A DNA stretch of 64,000 bases, from assembly GCA_963786975.1 (NCBI GenBank), contig CAWBBE010000011.1, positions 372,001 to 436,000 on the forward strand, written 5' to 3'. Below the pieces are notes generated by a model that worked only from the letters and a program-made list of their open reading frames with translations, did not search any database and was not told the DNA's origin. This document shows positions 21,394 to 29,242 of the stretch, one piece after another (position 1 is the stretch's first letter; each line of letters begins with the position of its first letter). This DNA is from Palsa-506 sp963786975. Its GTDB lineage: Bacteria > Actinomycetota > Actinomycetes > Streptosporangiales > Streptosporangiaceae. Position numbers and translations under genes: made by a program.

Positions 21394-22178
21394 GGCGGCT
21401 CGTAGGGGTCGGCGTCGGCCCCGGGGATCCGGAGCTGATCACCGTCAAGGCGGTCCGGGTGCTGCGCGCCGCCGACCTGGTCTTCGTCCCGGTGCTGGCC
21501 CGGCCGGGCGAGGAGGACAGCGCCGAGCAGGGCCGGGCCGAGGCCACCGTGCGGGCGCACGCCGGCGCCGCCAGCATCCGCCGGGTGGCGTTCACGCTCA
21601 GCGATCGCGGCGGCGTTACTCCGGGCCGGGCCGCCGCCTGGGACGCCGCCGCCCGCTGCGTGGCCGCGGCCTTCGCCGGCGGCGCCCGGACCGTGGCGTT
21701 CGCGACTATCGGGGATCCGGCCGTCTACTCGACGTTCAGCTACCTGGCGCAGACCGTGACCGGTCTGATGGCCGACGTCGTGATCGAGACCGTGCCCGGC
21801 ATCACCGCGCTGCAAGACCTGGCCGCGCGCAGCGGTACCACGCTGACCGAGGGCACCGAGTCGCTGGCGCTGCTGCCGCTCACCGCGGGCGCTGACGCGC
21901 TGGCCGACGCACTGGCCAGGCACGATACTGTCGTCGGCTACAAGCTGGGATCGGCAGGCGGGCCCGGTGTCGGCGCGGTGCTCGGGCTGCTCGGCGAGGC
22001 AGGCCGGCTCGGCGGCGCCGTGTTCGGGGCGCGGCTCGGGCTACCGGGCGAGGACATCCGCCCGGCCGCCGAGCTGGCCGGCCGCGGCCCGGTGCCGTAC
22101 CTGTCGACGCTGATCTCGGTGCGCGCCCGGGCCGGGCGCGGCAGCAGGCTCGGCGGACGGCGACCCGGAGGCCAGTGA
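21390..22178 (+). CDS. cobI: Precorrin-2 C20-methyltransferase
   Basis: A 262-residue SAM-dependent tetrapyrrole methylase that methylates C20 of precorrin-2 (or cobalt-precorrin-2), the first committed corrin step after CysG. Diagnostic blocks are LVGVGVGPGDPELITVKAVRVL, VAFATIGDPAVYSTFSYL and VVIETVPGITALQDLAA, which CobI/CbiL proteins share. It starts with GTG overlapping the cobB TGA by four bases (GTGA). The C-terminal 25 residues are Arg/Gly-rich and probably disordered. Confidence 0.94.
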   Translation: MRRLVGVGVGPGDPELITVKAVRVLRAADLVFVPVLARPGEEDSAEQGRAEATVRAHAGAASIRRVAFTLSDRGGVTPGRAAAWDAAARCVAAAFAGGARTVAFATIGDPAVYSTFSYLAQTVTGLMADVVIETVPGITALQDLAARSGTTLTEGTESLALLPLTAGADALADALARHDTVVGYKLGSAGGPGVGAVLGLLGEAGRLGGAVFGARLGLPGEDIRPAAELAGRGPVPYLSTLISVRARAGRGSRLGGRRPGGQ

Positions 22179-22981
22179 TGAGCGCGGGGAAGGTGACCTT
22201 CATCGGTGCCGGGCCCGGCGCGCCGGACCTGCTGACGCTGCGCGCGGCGGCCGCGATCGGCGCCGCGGACGTGGTGATCTGGGCATCCAGCCTGGTGGAT
22301 CCGGGGGTTCTCGGGCACGCCCGGGCGGGCGCCGAGCTGGTGGACTCGGCGCTGCTGCCGCTGGAGGGCGTGCTGCCCTACTACCAGCGGGCCAGCGCCG
22401 AGGGGCTGCAGATAGCCCGGGTGCACTCCGGCGACCCGGCGCTGTGGGGCGCGATCCAGGAGCAGCTGGACCGCTGCCGCGAGCTCGGCCTGGCCACCGA
22501 GGTCGTGCCCGGCGTGTCCAGCTTTACCGCCGCCGCGGCCAGCGTAGGGCGGGAGCTGACCATCCCGGAGGTCGCCCAGTCGGTCATCCTGACCCGGCTG
22601 GGCGGCGGCAAGACCCCGATGCCGCCCGGTGAGGACGTCGCCTCGCTGGCCCGGCACGGGACCACGATGGCGCTGTTCCTTTCCGCGGCCAGATCCGGGC
22701 AGCTGCAGGACGAGCTGCTGGCCGGCGGCTATCCGCCCGGCACGCCTTGCGTGGTCGCGTACCGCGTGACCTGGCCGGACGAGCTGATACTGCGCTGCGA
22801 GCTGGCCGGCCTGGCCGCGACCGTGAAGGCGAACCGGCTGTGGAAGCACACGCTCGTGCTGGTCGGGCCCGCGCTGGCGGCCGGCGGGAAGCGGTCGCAC
22901 CTGTACCATCCCGGTCATTTCCACGAGTACCGCAAGGCCGACCGGGCGGCCCGCCGCGAGTTGCGCGGGACGGCGCCGTGA
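22178..22981 (+). CDS. cobM: Precorrin-4 C11-methyltransferase
   Basis: A 267-residue tetrapyrrole methylase methylating C11 of the ring-contracted precorrin-4 (CobM/CbiF). Motifs are VTFIGAGPGAPDLLTLRAA, VVIWASSLVDPGVL, VARVHSGDPALWGAI-like RVHSGDPALWGAIQEQ and VVPGVSSFTAAAASVGRELT. The GTG ATG pair at 22175/22178 leaves two possible starts; the ATG overlaps the cobI stop. Its stop overlaps the cbiD GTG. Length and motifs are normal. Confidence 0.95.
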   Translation: MSAGKVTFIGAGPGAPDLLTLRAAAAIGAADVVIWASSLVDPGVLGHARAGAELVDSALLPLEGVLPYYQRASAEGLQIARVHSGDPALWGAIQEQLDRCRELGLATEVVPGVSSFTAAAASVGRELTIPEVAQSVILTRLGGGKTPMPPGEDVASLARHGTTMALFLSAARSGQLQDELLAGGYPPGTPCVVAYRVTWPDELILRCELAGLAATVKANRLWKHTLVLVGPALAAGGKRSHLYHPGHFHEYRKADRAARRELRGTAP

Positions 22982-24258
22982 CCGAGCCTGCCGAGCTGCG
23001 CGAACCGGATTTGCCGCGGACCGCGAAGGTCCGCCAGCGCGGGCTGCGCACCGGCTGGACGACCGGGACGTGCGCGGCCGCGGCCGCCAAGGCGGCGGCG
23101 ACCGCGCTGGTCACCGGTCAGGTGCAGCACGCCGTGGAAATCGGGCTGCCGTCCGGCCGGCGGGTGTCGTTCCCGGTGCAGTCGTGCCAGATCGCGGCCG
23201 GCCAGGGCCCGTGGGCCGAGGCGGTAGTGATCAAGGACGCCGGGGATGATCCGGACGTGACCGACGGCGCGCACCTGACCGCGTCGGTGAGCTGGCGCGG
23301 CCAGGCCGGGCTCGAGCTTGACGGCGGCGTCGGCGTCGGCGTGGTCACCAAGCCGGGGCTGGGCCTGGCGCTCGGCGGGCCCGCCATCAACCCGGTGCCC
23401 AGGAAGATGATCACCGAGGCGGTCGGCGAAGCCGTCGACCTGGCCGGGCGCGGCCTGCGGGTGATCATCTCCGTGCCGGACGGCGAGCGGATGGCGCGCA
23501 AGACGACCAACGGCAGGCTCGGCATCCTCGGCGGTATCTCGATCCTGGGCACGACCGGCATCGTCCGGCCGTTCTCCACCGCGTCCTGGCGGGCCAGCGT
23601 CGAGCAGGCGGTGGCCGTGCTTTCCGGGCAGGGCGAGCGGACGCTCGTGCTCTGCACCGGCGGCCGGACCGAGAAGGGCGCGATGGCGCTGCTGCCCGGC
23701 CTGCCCGAGGTGTGCTTCGTCGAAGTCGGCGACTTCACCGGCGCCGCGCTGCGGCGGGCCGTCCAGCACGGGGTCGCCCGGGTGGTCTTCGTCGGCATGG
23801 CGGGCAAGCTGACCAAGCTGGCGGCCGGCGTGCTGATGACCCACTACACCCGCTCGAAGGTATCGGCCGGGCTGCTCGGCGACATCACCCGCGCGGCCGG
23901 CGGTGACCCGGACCTGGCCGTGCAGGTGGCCGGGGCGAACACCGCCAGGCACGCGGTCGAGCTGTGGGCGGAGGCTGGCCTGCTCGGCCCGGCCGGGACC
24001 GAGTTGTGCCGCCGGGTGGCCGGCGTGCTCGGCAGGTTCTGCGCGGAGCTTGCCGCCCGGCCGGGGGCACCGCCAGCGGGGGCACCGCCTGCGGAGGGGC
24101 CGGCGGCGGGGGCACCGCCAGCGGGGGCACCGCCAGCGGAGGGGCCGGCGGCGGAGGGGCCGGCTGACCCGGCGCGCACCCGGCCGGCTATCGAGGTCAT
24201 CATGGTCGACTTCACCGGCCGGGAACTGATCGCCGCCTTCCCGGAGCGCGCGGCATGA
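22978..24258 (+). CDS. cbiD: Cobalt-precorrin-5B C1-methyltransferase CbiD
   Basis: CbiD methylates C1 and belongs to the oxygen-independent route, replacing CobF. The 426-residue protein shows LRTGWTTGTCAAAAAKAAA near the N-terminus, PAINPVPRKMITEAV, ISVPDGERMARKTTNGRLGI, LGTTGIVRPFS and LCTGGRTEKGAM, all CbiD signatures. Near residues 362–396 an Ala/Pro/Gly run made of 15-bp repeats interrupts the C-terminal domain, which then resumes with IEVIMVDFTGRELIA. Family members are usually about 370 residues, so the insert explains the extra length. GTG start and ATGA stop overlap the neighbours. Confidence 0.94.
   Translation: MTEPAELREPDLPRTAKVRQRGLRTGWTTGTCAAAAAKAAATALVTGQVQHAVEIGLPSGRRVSFPVQSCQIAAGQGPWAEAVVIKDAGDDPDVTDGAHLTASVSWRGQAGLELDGGVGVGVVTKPGLGLALGGPAINPVPRKMITEAVGEAVDLAGRGLRVIISVPDGERMARKTTNGRLGILGGISILGTTGIVRPFSTASWRASVEQAVAVLSGQGERTLVLCTGGRTEKGAMALLPGLPEVCFVEVGDFTGAALRRAVQHGVARVVFVGMAGKLTKLAAGVLMTHYTRSKVSAGLLGDITRAAGGDPDLAVQVAGANTARHAVELWAEAGLLGPAGTELCRRVAGVLGRFCAELAARPGAPPAGAPPAEGPAAGAPPAGAPPAEGPAAEGPADPARTRPAIEVIMVDFTGRELIAAFPERAA
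24064..24165 (+). repeat. 15-bp tandem repeats in cbiD
   Basis: Seven near-identical 15-base units (the last one partial) code for GAPPA GAPPA EGPAA GAPPA GAPPA EGPAA EGPA. The first six form two copies of a 45-bp super-unit, indicating recent expansion by slippage or unequal recombination. The frame is preserved. Confidence 0.88.
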
Positions 24259-25459
24259 CGCCGCCGGTCACCGTGATCGGCTGCGACGGCAGCCAGCTCC
24301 GGCCGGACGCGGCAGCGGTCATTTCCTCGGCCGCGATGGTCGCGGGCGCCGGGCGGCATCTTGCCGCAGCCGGGATTCCGGCCGGCCCACGGCGGGTGGA
24401 GATCACCCGGCTGGATGCCGTGCTCGACGAGATTTGCCAGGCCACCGGGCCGGTCGCGGTGCTGGCGTCCGGTGATCCCGGGTTCTTCGGGATCGTCCGG
24501 GCGCTGCGGGCCCGCGGCATCGTGCCGCAGGTGATCCCGGCCGTGTCGTCCGTGGCGCTCGCCTTCGCCCGGCTCGGCCTGGACTGGGACGACGCGCTCG
24601 TGCTGTCCGCGCACGGCCGCCCGCCGCGGCCGGTCACCGCAGCGGCGCTGGCCCACCCTAAGGTCGCGATCCTCACCGGGCCGGGAGAGGGCACCGCGCA
24701 GCTCGCGGCCGCGCTGCTTGCGGCCGGCCGGCGGGTGCACGTCGCCGAACGGCTCGGCGAGCCCGGCGAGCGGGTGGCCGAGCTGACCGAGGCGGCCGTG
24801 CCCGGCCTCGCCGACCCGAACGTGCTCATCGCGCTGGATCCGGCCGCCGGCCAGGTACCGGCCGAGCGGCCCGGCTGGGTGGCCGGGCACCGGGGCGCGC
24901 GGCCGGCTGGGCGCTGCCGGAGGAGTGCTTCGCGCACCGCGATTCGATGATCACCAAAGCCGAGGTTCGCGCGGTGGTGCTCGCCAGGCTCGGGCCCGGG
25001 CTCGGCCGGGTCGTCTGGGACCTGGGCGCGGGCTCCGGCTCGGTCGCGATCGAGTGCGCCAGGTTCGGCGCCAGCGTGATCGCGATCGAGGCCGATCCCG
25101 GCCAGTGCTCCAGGATCGGGCAGAACGCCGCCGCGCACGGCGTGGCCATCCGGATCGTGCCGGGCCGCGCACCGGAGGCGCTGGACGGCCTGCCAGCCCC
25201 GGACGCGCTGTTCGCCGGCGGCGGTGACAGCGCGTCGCTGGACGCGGCCATCCAGCTCGGCCGTCCGGCCCGGGCGGTGGTGACGCTGGCCTCGGTTGAC
25301 CGCGTTCGCGCGGTTAGCGAATCGCTTGCTGGTCATGGCTACCGGGTGGACGGATTGCAACTGCAGGCGTCGAGGCTGGCCAGCCTGCCGGGCGGATCGC
25401 TGCGGCTGACCGCGGCCAATCCCGTGTTCGTACTCAGCGGCGAACGGGGCGCCAGATGA
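24255..25459 (+). CDS. cobL: Precorrin-6Y methylase/decarboxylase CbiET (CobL), frameshifted
   Basis: A bifunctional enzyme that methylates C5 and C15 and removes the acetate carboxyl at C12. The CbiE half starts TPPVTVIGCDGSQL and has AVLASGDPGFFGIVRAL and VIPAVSSVALAFARLGL. The CbiT half has SMITKAEVRAVVLARL, VVWDLGAGSGSVAIECAR (SAM-binding) and ANPVFVLSG. The joining segment WALPEECFAHRDSMITK appears only after a -1 shift near 24898–24902, where ggcgcgcggccgg would need one more G. I therefore annotate one gene, not two. The ATG overlaps the cbiD stop, and the stop overlaps the next ATG. Repaired length is about 401 residues, as expected for CobL. Confidence 0.92.
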
Positions 25460-27226
25460 TCGGCCTGATCACGGTCACCGCAGGCGGACGCTCGGCCGCC
25501 GAGCGGCTGGCGGCCGCGCTGCCCTACGCGCACATCTACGACGAGCCGGCCGCCACCGCGATCCCGCGGGCATTCGCCGAGTGCGACGGAATCATCGCGT
25601 TTCTCGCCGTGGGCGCGACCGTCCGGATCGCCGCGCCGCTGATCACGGGAAAATACGAGGACCCGGGCGTGGTGTGCGTGGACGAGGCGCTGCGGTTCGT
25701 GATCCCGGTCCTCGGCGGCCACGCGGGCGGCGCGAACGTGCTGGCCCGGCGGGTGGCCGGCATCCTCGGGGCGACCGCCATCATCACCACGGCCGCGGAG
25801 GCGGCCGGGTCGGTGGGCCTCGACGAGTTCGGCGCAGACCTGGGCTTCATAGCCGAGCCGGCCAGCGATTTCGCGCCGGTCGGCGCCGCCATACTTTCCG
25901 GCGAGCGGGTCACGCTGACCATGGAGCACCAGTGGCCGGTCCCGCCGCTGCCGCCGAACGTAGTGCGGACAGCGCAGCCGGAGCCGGCTCGTCCCGGCCA
26001 TCGTGGTCAGCGACGAGGTGCAGGCCGAGCCCGCGGGCGGCGCGGCGGCCAAGGGCCCGCGCGTCGTCTACCGGCCGCCTTCGCTGGTCGTCGGCGCCGG
26101 CGCGAGCACCGGCGTGACCGCCGACGAGGCTGGCCGGCTGATCGACGAGACGCTGGCCGCCGCGGGGCTGGCACCGAGATCAGTCCGGTGGCTCGGTACC
26201 GCGGACGTCAAGGCACGCGAGCCCGGGCTGCTGGCGGCCGCCAGCAGGCGCGGCTGGACGGTCGTCACGGCGTCGGCCGAGCAGCTGGCCACGGTCGATG
26301 TCCCTAATCCGAGCGAGATCGTGCGCGCTGCTGTCGGCACGCCGAGCGTGGCCGAGGCTGCCGCGCTGCTTGTCGCGGAAGGCGGTCACCAGTTCGGCGA
26401 CCCGGAGCCAGGCGGCCCGGGCGGCGCCCGGCTGATCGTCACCAAGCGGGCCAGCGCGCGCGCCACCGTCGCGGTCGCCCGGCGGCGGCCGCGCGGCAGG
26501 CTCGCGCTGATCGGCCTGGGGCCGGGCGCACGCGACCTGATGGTCCCTCGCGCTGTCGATGAGCTGCGCCGGGCCAGCATCGTCGTCGGCCTGGACCAGT
26601 ACGTCTACCAGGTCGCCGACCTGATCTCGCCGGGCGCACAGGTGCTGGCCAGCGGGCTGGGCGAGGAGGAACAGCGGGCCGCAGCCGCTGTCCGCGAGGC
26701 CATGGCGGGCCGGGCGGTCGCGCTGATCGGTTCCGGCGACGCGGGTATCTACGCGATGGCCGGCCCGGCGCTGGCGCTCGCGGACGAGCGGGTCGAGGTG
26801 GTCAGCGTGCCCGGCGTGACGGCCGCGCTCGCCGCCGGGGCGGTGCTCGGCGCGCCGCTCGGGCATGATCACGCCCTGATCTCACTGTCCGACCTGCACA
26901 CGAACTGGGACGTGATCGAGCGCAGGGTCCGCGCCGTCGCCGAGGCCGATCTTGTCACCTGCTTCTATAACCCAGCCAGCCGGACGCGGAACTGGCAGCT
27001 CGGCCGTGCGCTCGCGGTCCTGGCCGGGCACCGGGCGCCGGATACGCCGGTCGGCTGGGTGCGCGATGCCTCCCGGCCCGGGCAGCGGTTCGGCGTTACC
27101 ACGCTGGCCGGGTTCGACCCGACGACGGCGGACATGCACACGCTGGTCGTCGTCGGCTCGTCCCGGACCACGGTGGTGGCCGGCCGGATGGTGACGCCGC
27201 GCGAGTACCGGTGGGCGGCACCATGA
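25456..27226 (+). CDS. cobJ: CbiG–CobJ fusion: cobalt-precorrin-5A hydrolase / precorrin-3B C17-methyltransferase (frameshifted)
   Basis: The N-terminal part is CbiG, which opens the delta-lactone and releases acetaldehyde in the oxygen-independent pathway: IIAFLAVGATVRIAAPLI, GVVCVDEALRFVIPVLGGHAGGAN, then TGVTADEAGRLIDETLAAAGL, IDxKxxEPGL-like TADVKAREPGLLAAA. The C-terminal part is the ring-contracting methylase CobJ: GRLALIGLGPGARDLMVPRAV, VGLDQYVYQV, LIGSGDAGIYAMAGPAL, SLSDLHTNWDVIERR, TCFYNPASRTRNWQL. A +1 shift near 25987 (one extra g in gagccggctc) breaks the CbiG half after PPNVVRTAQPEP; repaired, LVPAIVVSDEV follows. Such CbiG-CobJ fusions are known. Repaired length is about 590 residues. 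Confidence 0.92.
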
Positions 27227-27543
27227 CCATCCCGGCCGCCGCGCCCGTCCTGGCCGGCCCGCCCGTCCCGGCCGGCCCGCCCGTCCCGGCGGCGCTGCCC
27301 GTCCGGCATCATCGCCCTGGCCTGCCCGGGTCCGCGCTGGCCGCGGCCGTGGTCACCGCGGCCTGCCAGGGCTGCGGCGCATGCCTGCTAACGTGCCCCG
27401 AGCAAGCGATCCGCCCGGTGCTTGATCGCGGCACGAGGGCGCCGCTGGCCGTGCTGCCCGGTCGATGCAGCGGCTGCGGCGAGTGTGTCGAGATTTGCCC
27501 GGCCGACGCGATCTTTCTGGCCGAGGAGGCGATGACGTGGTGA
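27223..27543 (+). CDS. Two-[4Fe-4S] ferredoxin-like protein in the corrin operon
   Basis: A 106-residue protein with a Pro/Ala-rich N-terminus and two clear cluster motifs, CQGCGACLLTCP and CSGCGECVEICP, each of CxxCxxCxxxCP type, ending QAI/DAI as in bacterial 2[4Fe-4S] ferredoxins. It should carry low-potential electrons. Both ends overlap the neighbouring genes (ATGA and GTGA), so it is a true operon member between cobJ and cobH. Likely roles are reduction of cobalt, electron supply for ring contraction, or a helper of CbiX. None is proven by sequence. A start at GTG 27211 is possible but the ATG gives the tighter junction. Confidence 0.88.
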   Translation: MTIPAAAPVLAGPPVPAGPPVPAALPVRHHRPGLPGSALAAAVVTAACQGCGACLLTCPEQAIRPVLDRGTRAPLAVLPGRCSGCGECVEICPADAIFLAEEAMTW

Positions 27544-28361
27544 CGTGGCCCCCGCCGGCGCCCGGCGGCACGCACCCGATCGAGACGGAGTCCTACCGGA
27601 TACTGCGTTCTCGTATCGACCTGTCCCGGCTGCCGAGGTTCAGCCGGGACGTGACCGAGCGGATCATCCACGCGAGTGCTGACTTCGACTACGCCACGGA
27701 CCTGGTCTGCGACGAGGAGGCGCTCGCCGCCGCGGTGGATGCGCTGGCCGGCGGCGCGGCGGTGGTCGCGGACGTGGCCATGGTCGCGGCCGGAATCACC
27801 AGCTGCCCGGTGGTGTGCAAGATCAGCGAGCCGCTGACCAGGCGGCTCGCTCGCACCGCGAATATCACCCGGGCGGCCGCCGCGGTCCGGCTGGCGTTCG
27901 GCGAGGTCGGGCCCGGGGCCGTCTGGGTGGTGGGCTGCGCGCCGACCGCGCTGCAGGAGATCCTGACCAGGGACGTCGAGCCCGCGTTCGTCATCGGCCT
28001 GCCGGTCGGGTTCGTCGGGGCGGCCGAGGCGAAGGACGCGCTGCGGGCCAGCGGGCTGCGGGCGCTGACCAACGTCTCGGAGAAGGGCGGCTCAGCGGTC
28101 GCCGCCGCGGCTCTCAATGCCCTGCTCCGGGCCGCCACCGGCCGGCCGGCGGTCGACCCGGGCGAGGCAGCGGACTGGGCGGAGCCGGCCAGCGTGCCGC
28201 CGCCGGCCAGCCCGGCCCGGCCGGCCGGGCCAGCCAGCCCGGCCGGGCCAGCCGGGCCAGCCAGCCCGGCGGGGGCAGCGGGACCGGCGGGGGCAGCGGG
28301 ACGGGCGGGCCCAGCGGGACCGGCCGTGTCCCGGCTCCCCGGCGGCGAGGCAGCGCCGTGA
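27540..28361 (+). CDS. cobH: Precorrin-8X methylmutase
   Basis: CobH/CbiC moves the C11 methyl to C12, giving hydrogenobyrinate (or cobyrinate). The core spans residues ~12–210: IETESYRILRSRIDLSRLP, ERIIHASADFDYATDL (with the conserved His), VVADVAMVAAGITS, VVGCAPTALQEIL and IGLPVGFVGAAEAKDAL. About 60 further residues are Pro/Ala/Gly-only (28195–28330) made of short degenerate repeats, absent from typical CobH of ~210 residues. GTG at 27537 or 27540 may start; the latter overlaps the ferredoxin TGA, and a gaggagg site lies upstream. Confidence 0.94.
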   Translation: MTWPPPAPGGTHPIETESYRILRSRIDLSRLPRFSRDVTERIIHASADFDYATDLVCDEEALAAAVDALAGGAAVVADVAMVAAGITSCPVVCKISEPLTRRLARTANITRAAAAVRLAFGEVGPGAVWVVGCAPTALQEILTRDVEPAFVIGLPVGFVGAAEAKDALRASGLRALTNVSEKGGSAVAAAALNALLRAATGRPAVDPGEAADWAEPASVPPPASPARPAGPASPAGPAGPASPAGAAGPAGAAGRAGPAGPAVSRLPGGEAAP

Positions 28362-29242
28362 GCCGCCGCCCGCCGCTGCTGCTGGCCGGGCACGGCACTC
28401 GTGATCCGGCCGGCGTGGCGGCGTTCACCGCATTCTCGGCGCGGCTCGCCGCCACCCTCGCGCCGCAGGGAATCGATGTGGCCGGCGGATTCATTGAGCT
28501 GTCGGCCCCGCCGTTGCGGGAAGCGGTCACCGAGCTGATCGCCCGTGGTCACCGGCGCATGGTCGCGGTGCCGCTGGTGCTGTCCGCGGCCAGCCACTCC
28601 AAGAGCGACATCCCGGCCGCCCTGGCCAGGGAGCGGGCCCGCCACCCCGGCCTGGACTGGAGCTACGGGCGGCCGCTCGGCCCGCACCCGGTGCTGCTCG
28701 GAATGCTGGCCGCCCGGATCGCCGCCCGGGTCACGCCCGCGGCCGGCCACCCGCCGCCCGCCGTGCTGCTGGCCGGGCGCGGGTCCACCGACCCGGACGC
28801 CAACGCCGAGGTATGCAAGACCGCCCGGCTGCTCTGGGAGGGCCGGGACTATGCGTTCGCCGAAACCGCTTTCGTGTCGCTGGCCAGCCCTGATGTACCC
28901 GCCGGCCTGGAGCGATGCCGGCTGCTCGGCGCCCGCCAGATCATCGTGGCCAGGTACTTCCTGTTCCCCGGCATCCTGCCGGACCGGATTGCCGGCCAGG
29001 CCGCGGCGTACCACGCGGCGCATCCGGACCTGGACGTGCGCTGCACGGAGATCCTCGGCGACACCGGCGAACTGGCCGGCCTGGTCGCCGAGCGCTACCA
29101 CGAGGCGCTGGCCGGCGACATCAGGATGAATTGCGACGTCTGCGCCTACCGGGTTGCGCTGCCTGGCTTCGAGCAGCGGGTGGGCGCGGCCCAGCGGCCG
29201 CACCTGCACCCGCACGACGACGGCCACGTCCATGCCAGCTGA
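28358..29242 (+). CDS. cbiX: Sirohydrochlorin cobaltochelatase CbiX
   Basis: A 294-residue class II chelatase of the two-domain CbiX-L kind, inserting Co(II) into sirohydrochlorin or a related early ring without ATP. The catalytic His motif is LLAGHGTRDPAG and the second site is LSAASHSKSDIP; the repeat half has LLAGRGSTDPDANAEVC and RYFLFPGILPDRI. The C-terminus has MNCDVCAYR and a HLHPHDDGHVH metal-binding tail, as in CbiX-L proteins where similar Cys and His segments bind a cluster or store cobalt. Its presence beside CobN/ChlID is odd: early and late cobalt chelatases in one locus. It could instead serve siroheme as the ferrochelatase for CysG. Confidence 0.92.
   Translation: MSRRPPLLLAGHGTRDPAGVAAFTAFSARLAATLAPQGIDVAGGFIELSAPPLREAVTELIARGHRRMVAVPLVLSAASHSKSDIPAALARERARHPGLDWSYGRPLGPHPVLLGMLAARIAARVTPAAGHPPPAVLLAGRGSTDPDANAEVCKTARLLWEGRDYAFAETAFVSLASPDVPAGLERCRLLGARQIIVARYFLFPGILPDRIAGQAAAYHAAHPDLDVRCTEILGDTGELAGLVAERYHEALAGDIRMNCDVCAYRVALPGFEQRVGAAQRPHLHPHDDGHVHAS

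Noticed and set aside
24947..25459. CbiT as a separate gene starting at the ATG of MITKAEVRAV
   Set aside because: That Met is internal in CobL proteins, and the conserved segment WALPEECFAHRDS directly precedes it in the same frame.
25456..25990. CbiG as a separate truncated pseudogene upstream of an independent CobJ
   Set aside because: The CbiG middle and C-terminal motifs continue after the shift in the same frame as CobJ, so this is one fused gene with one indel.
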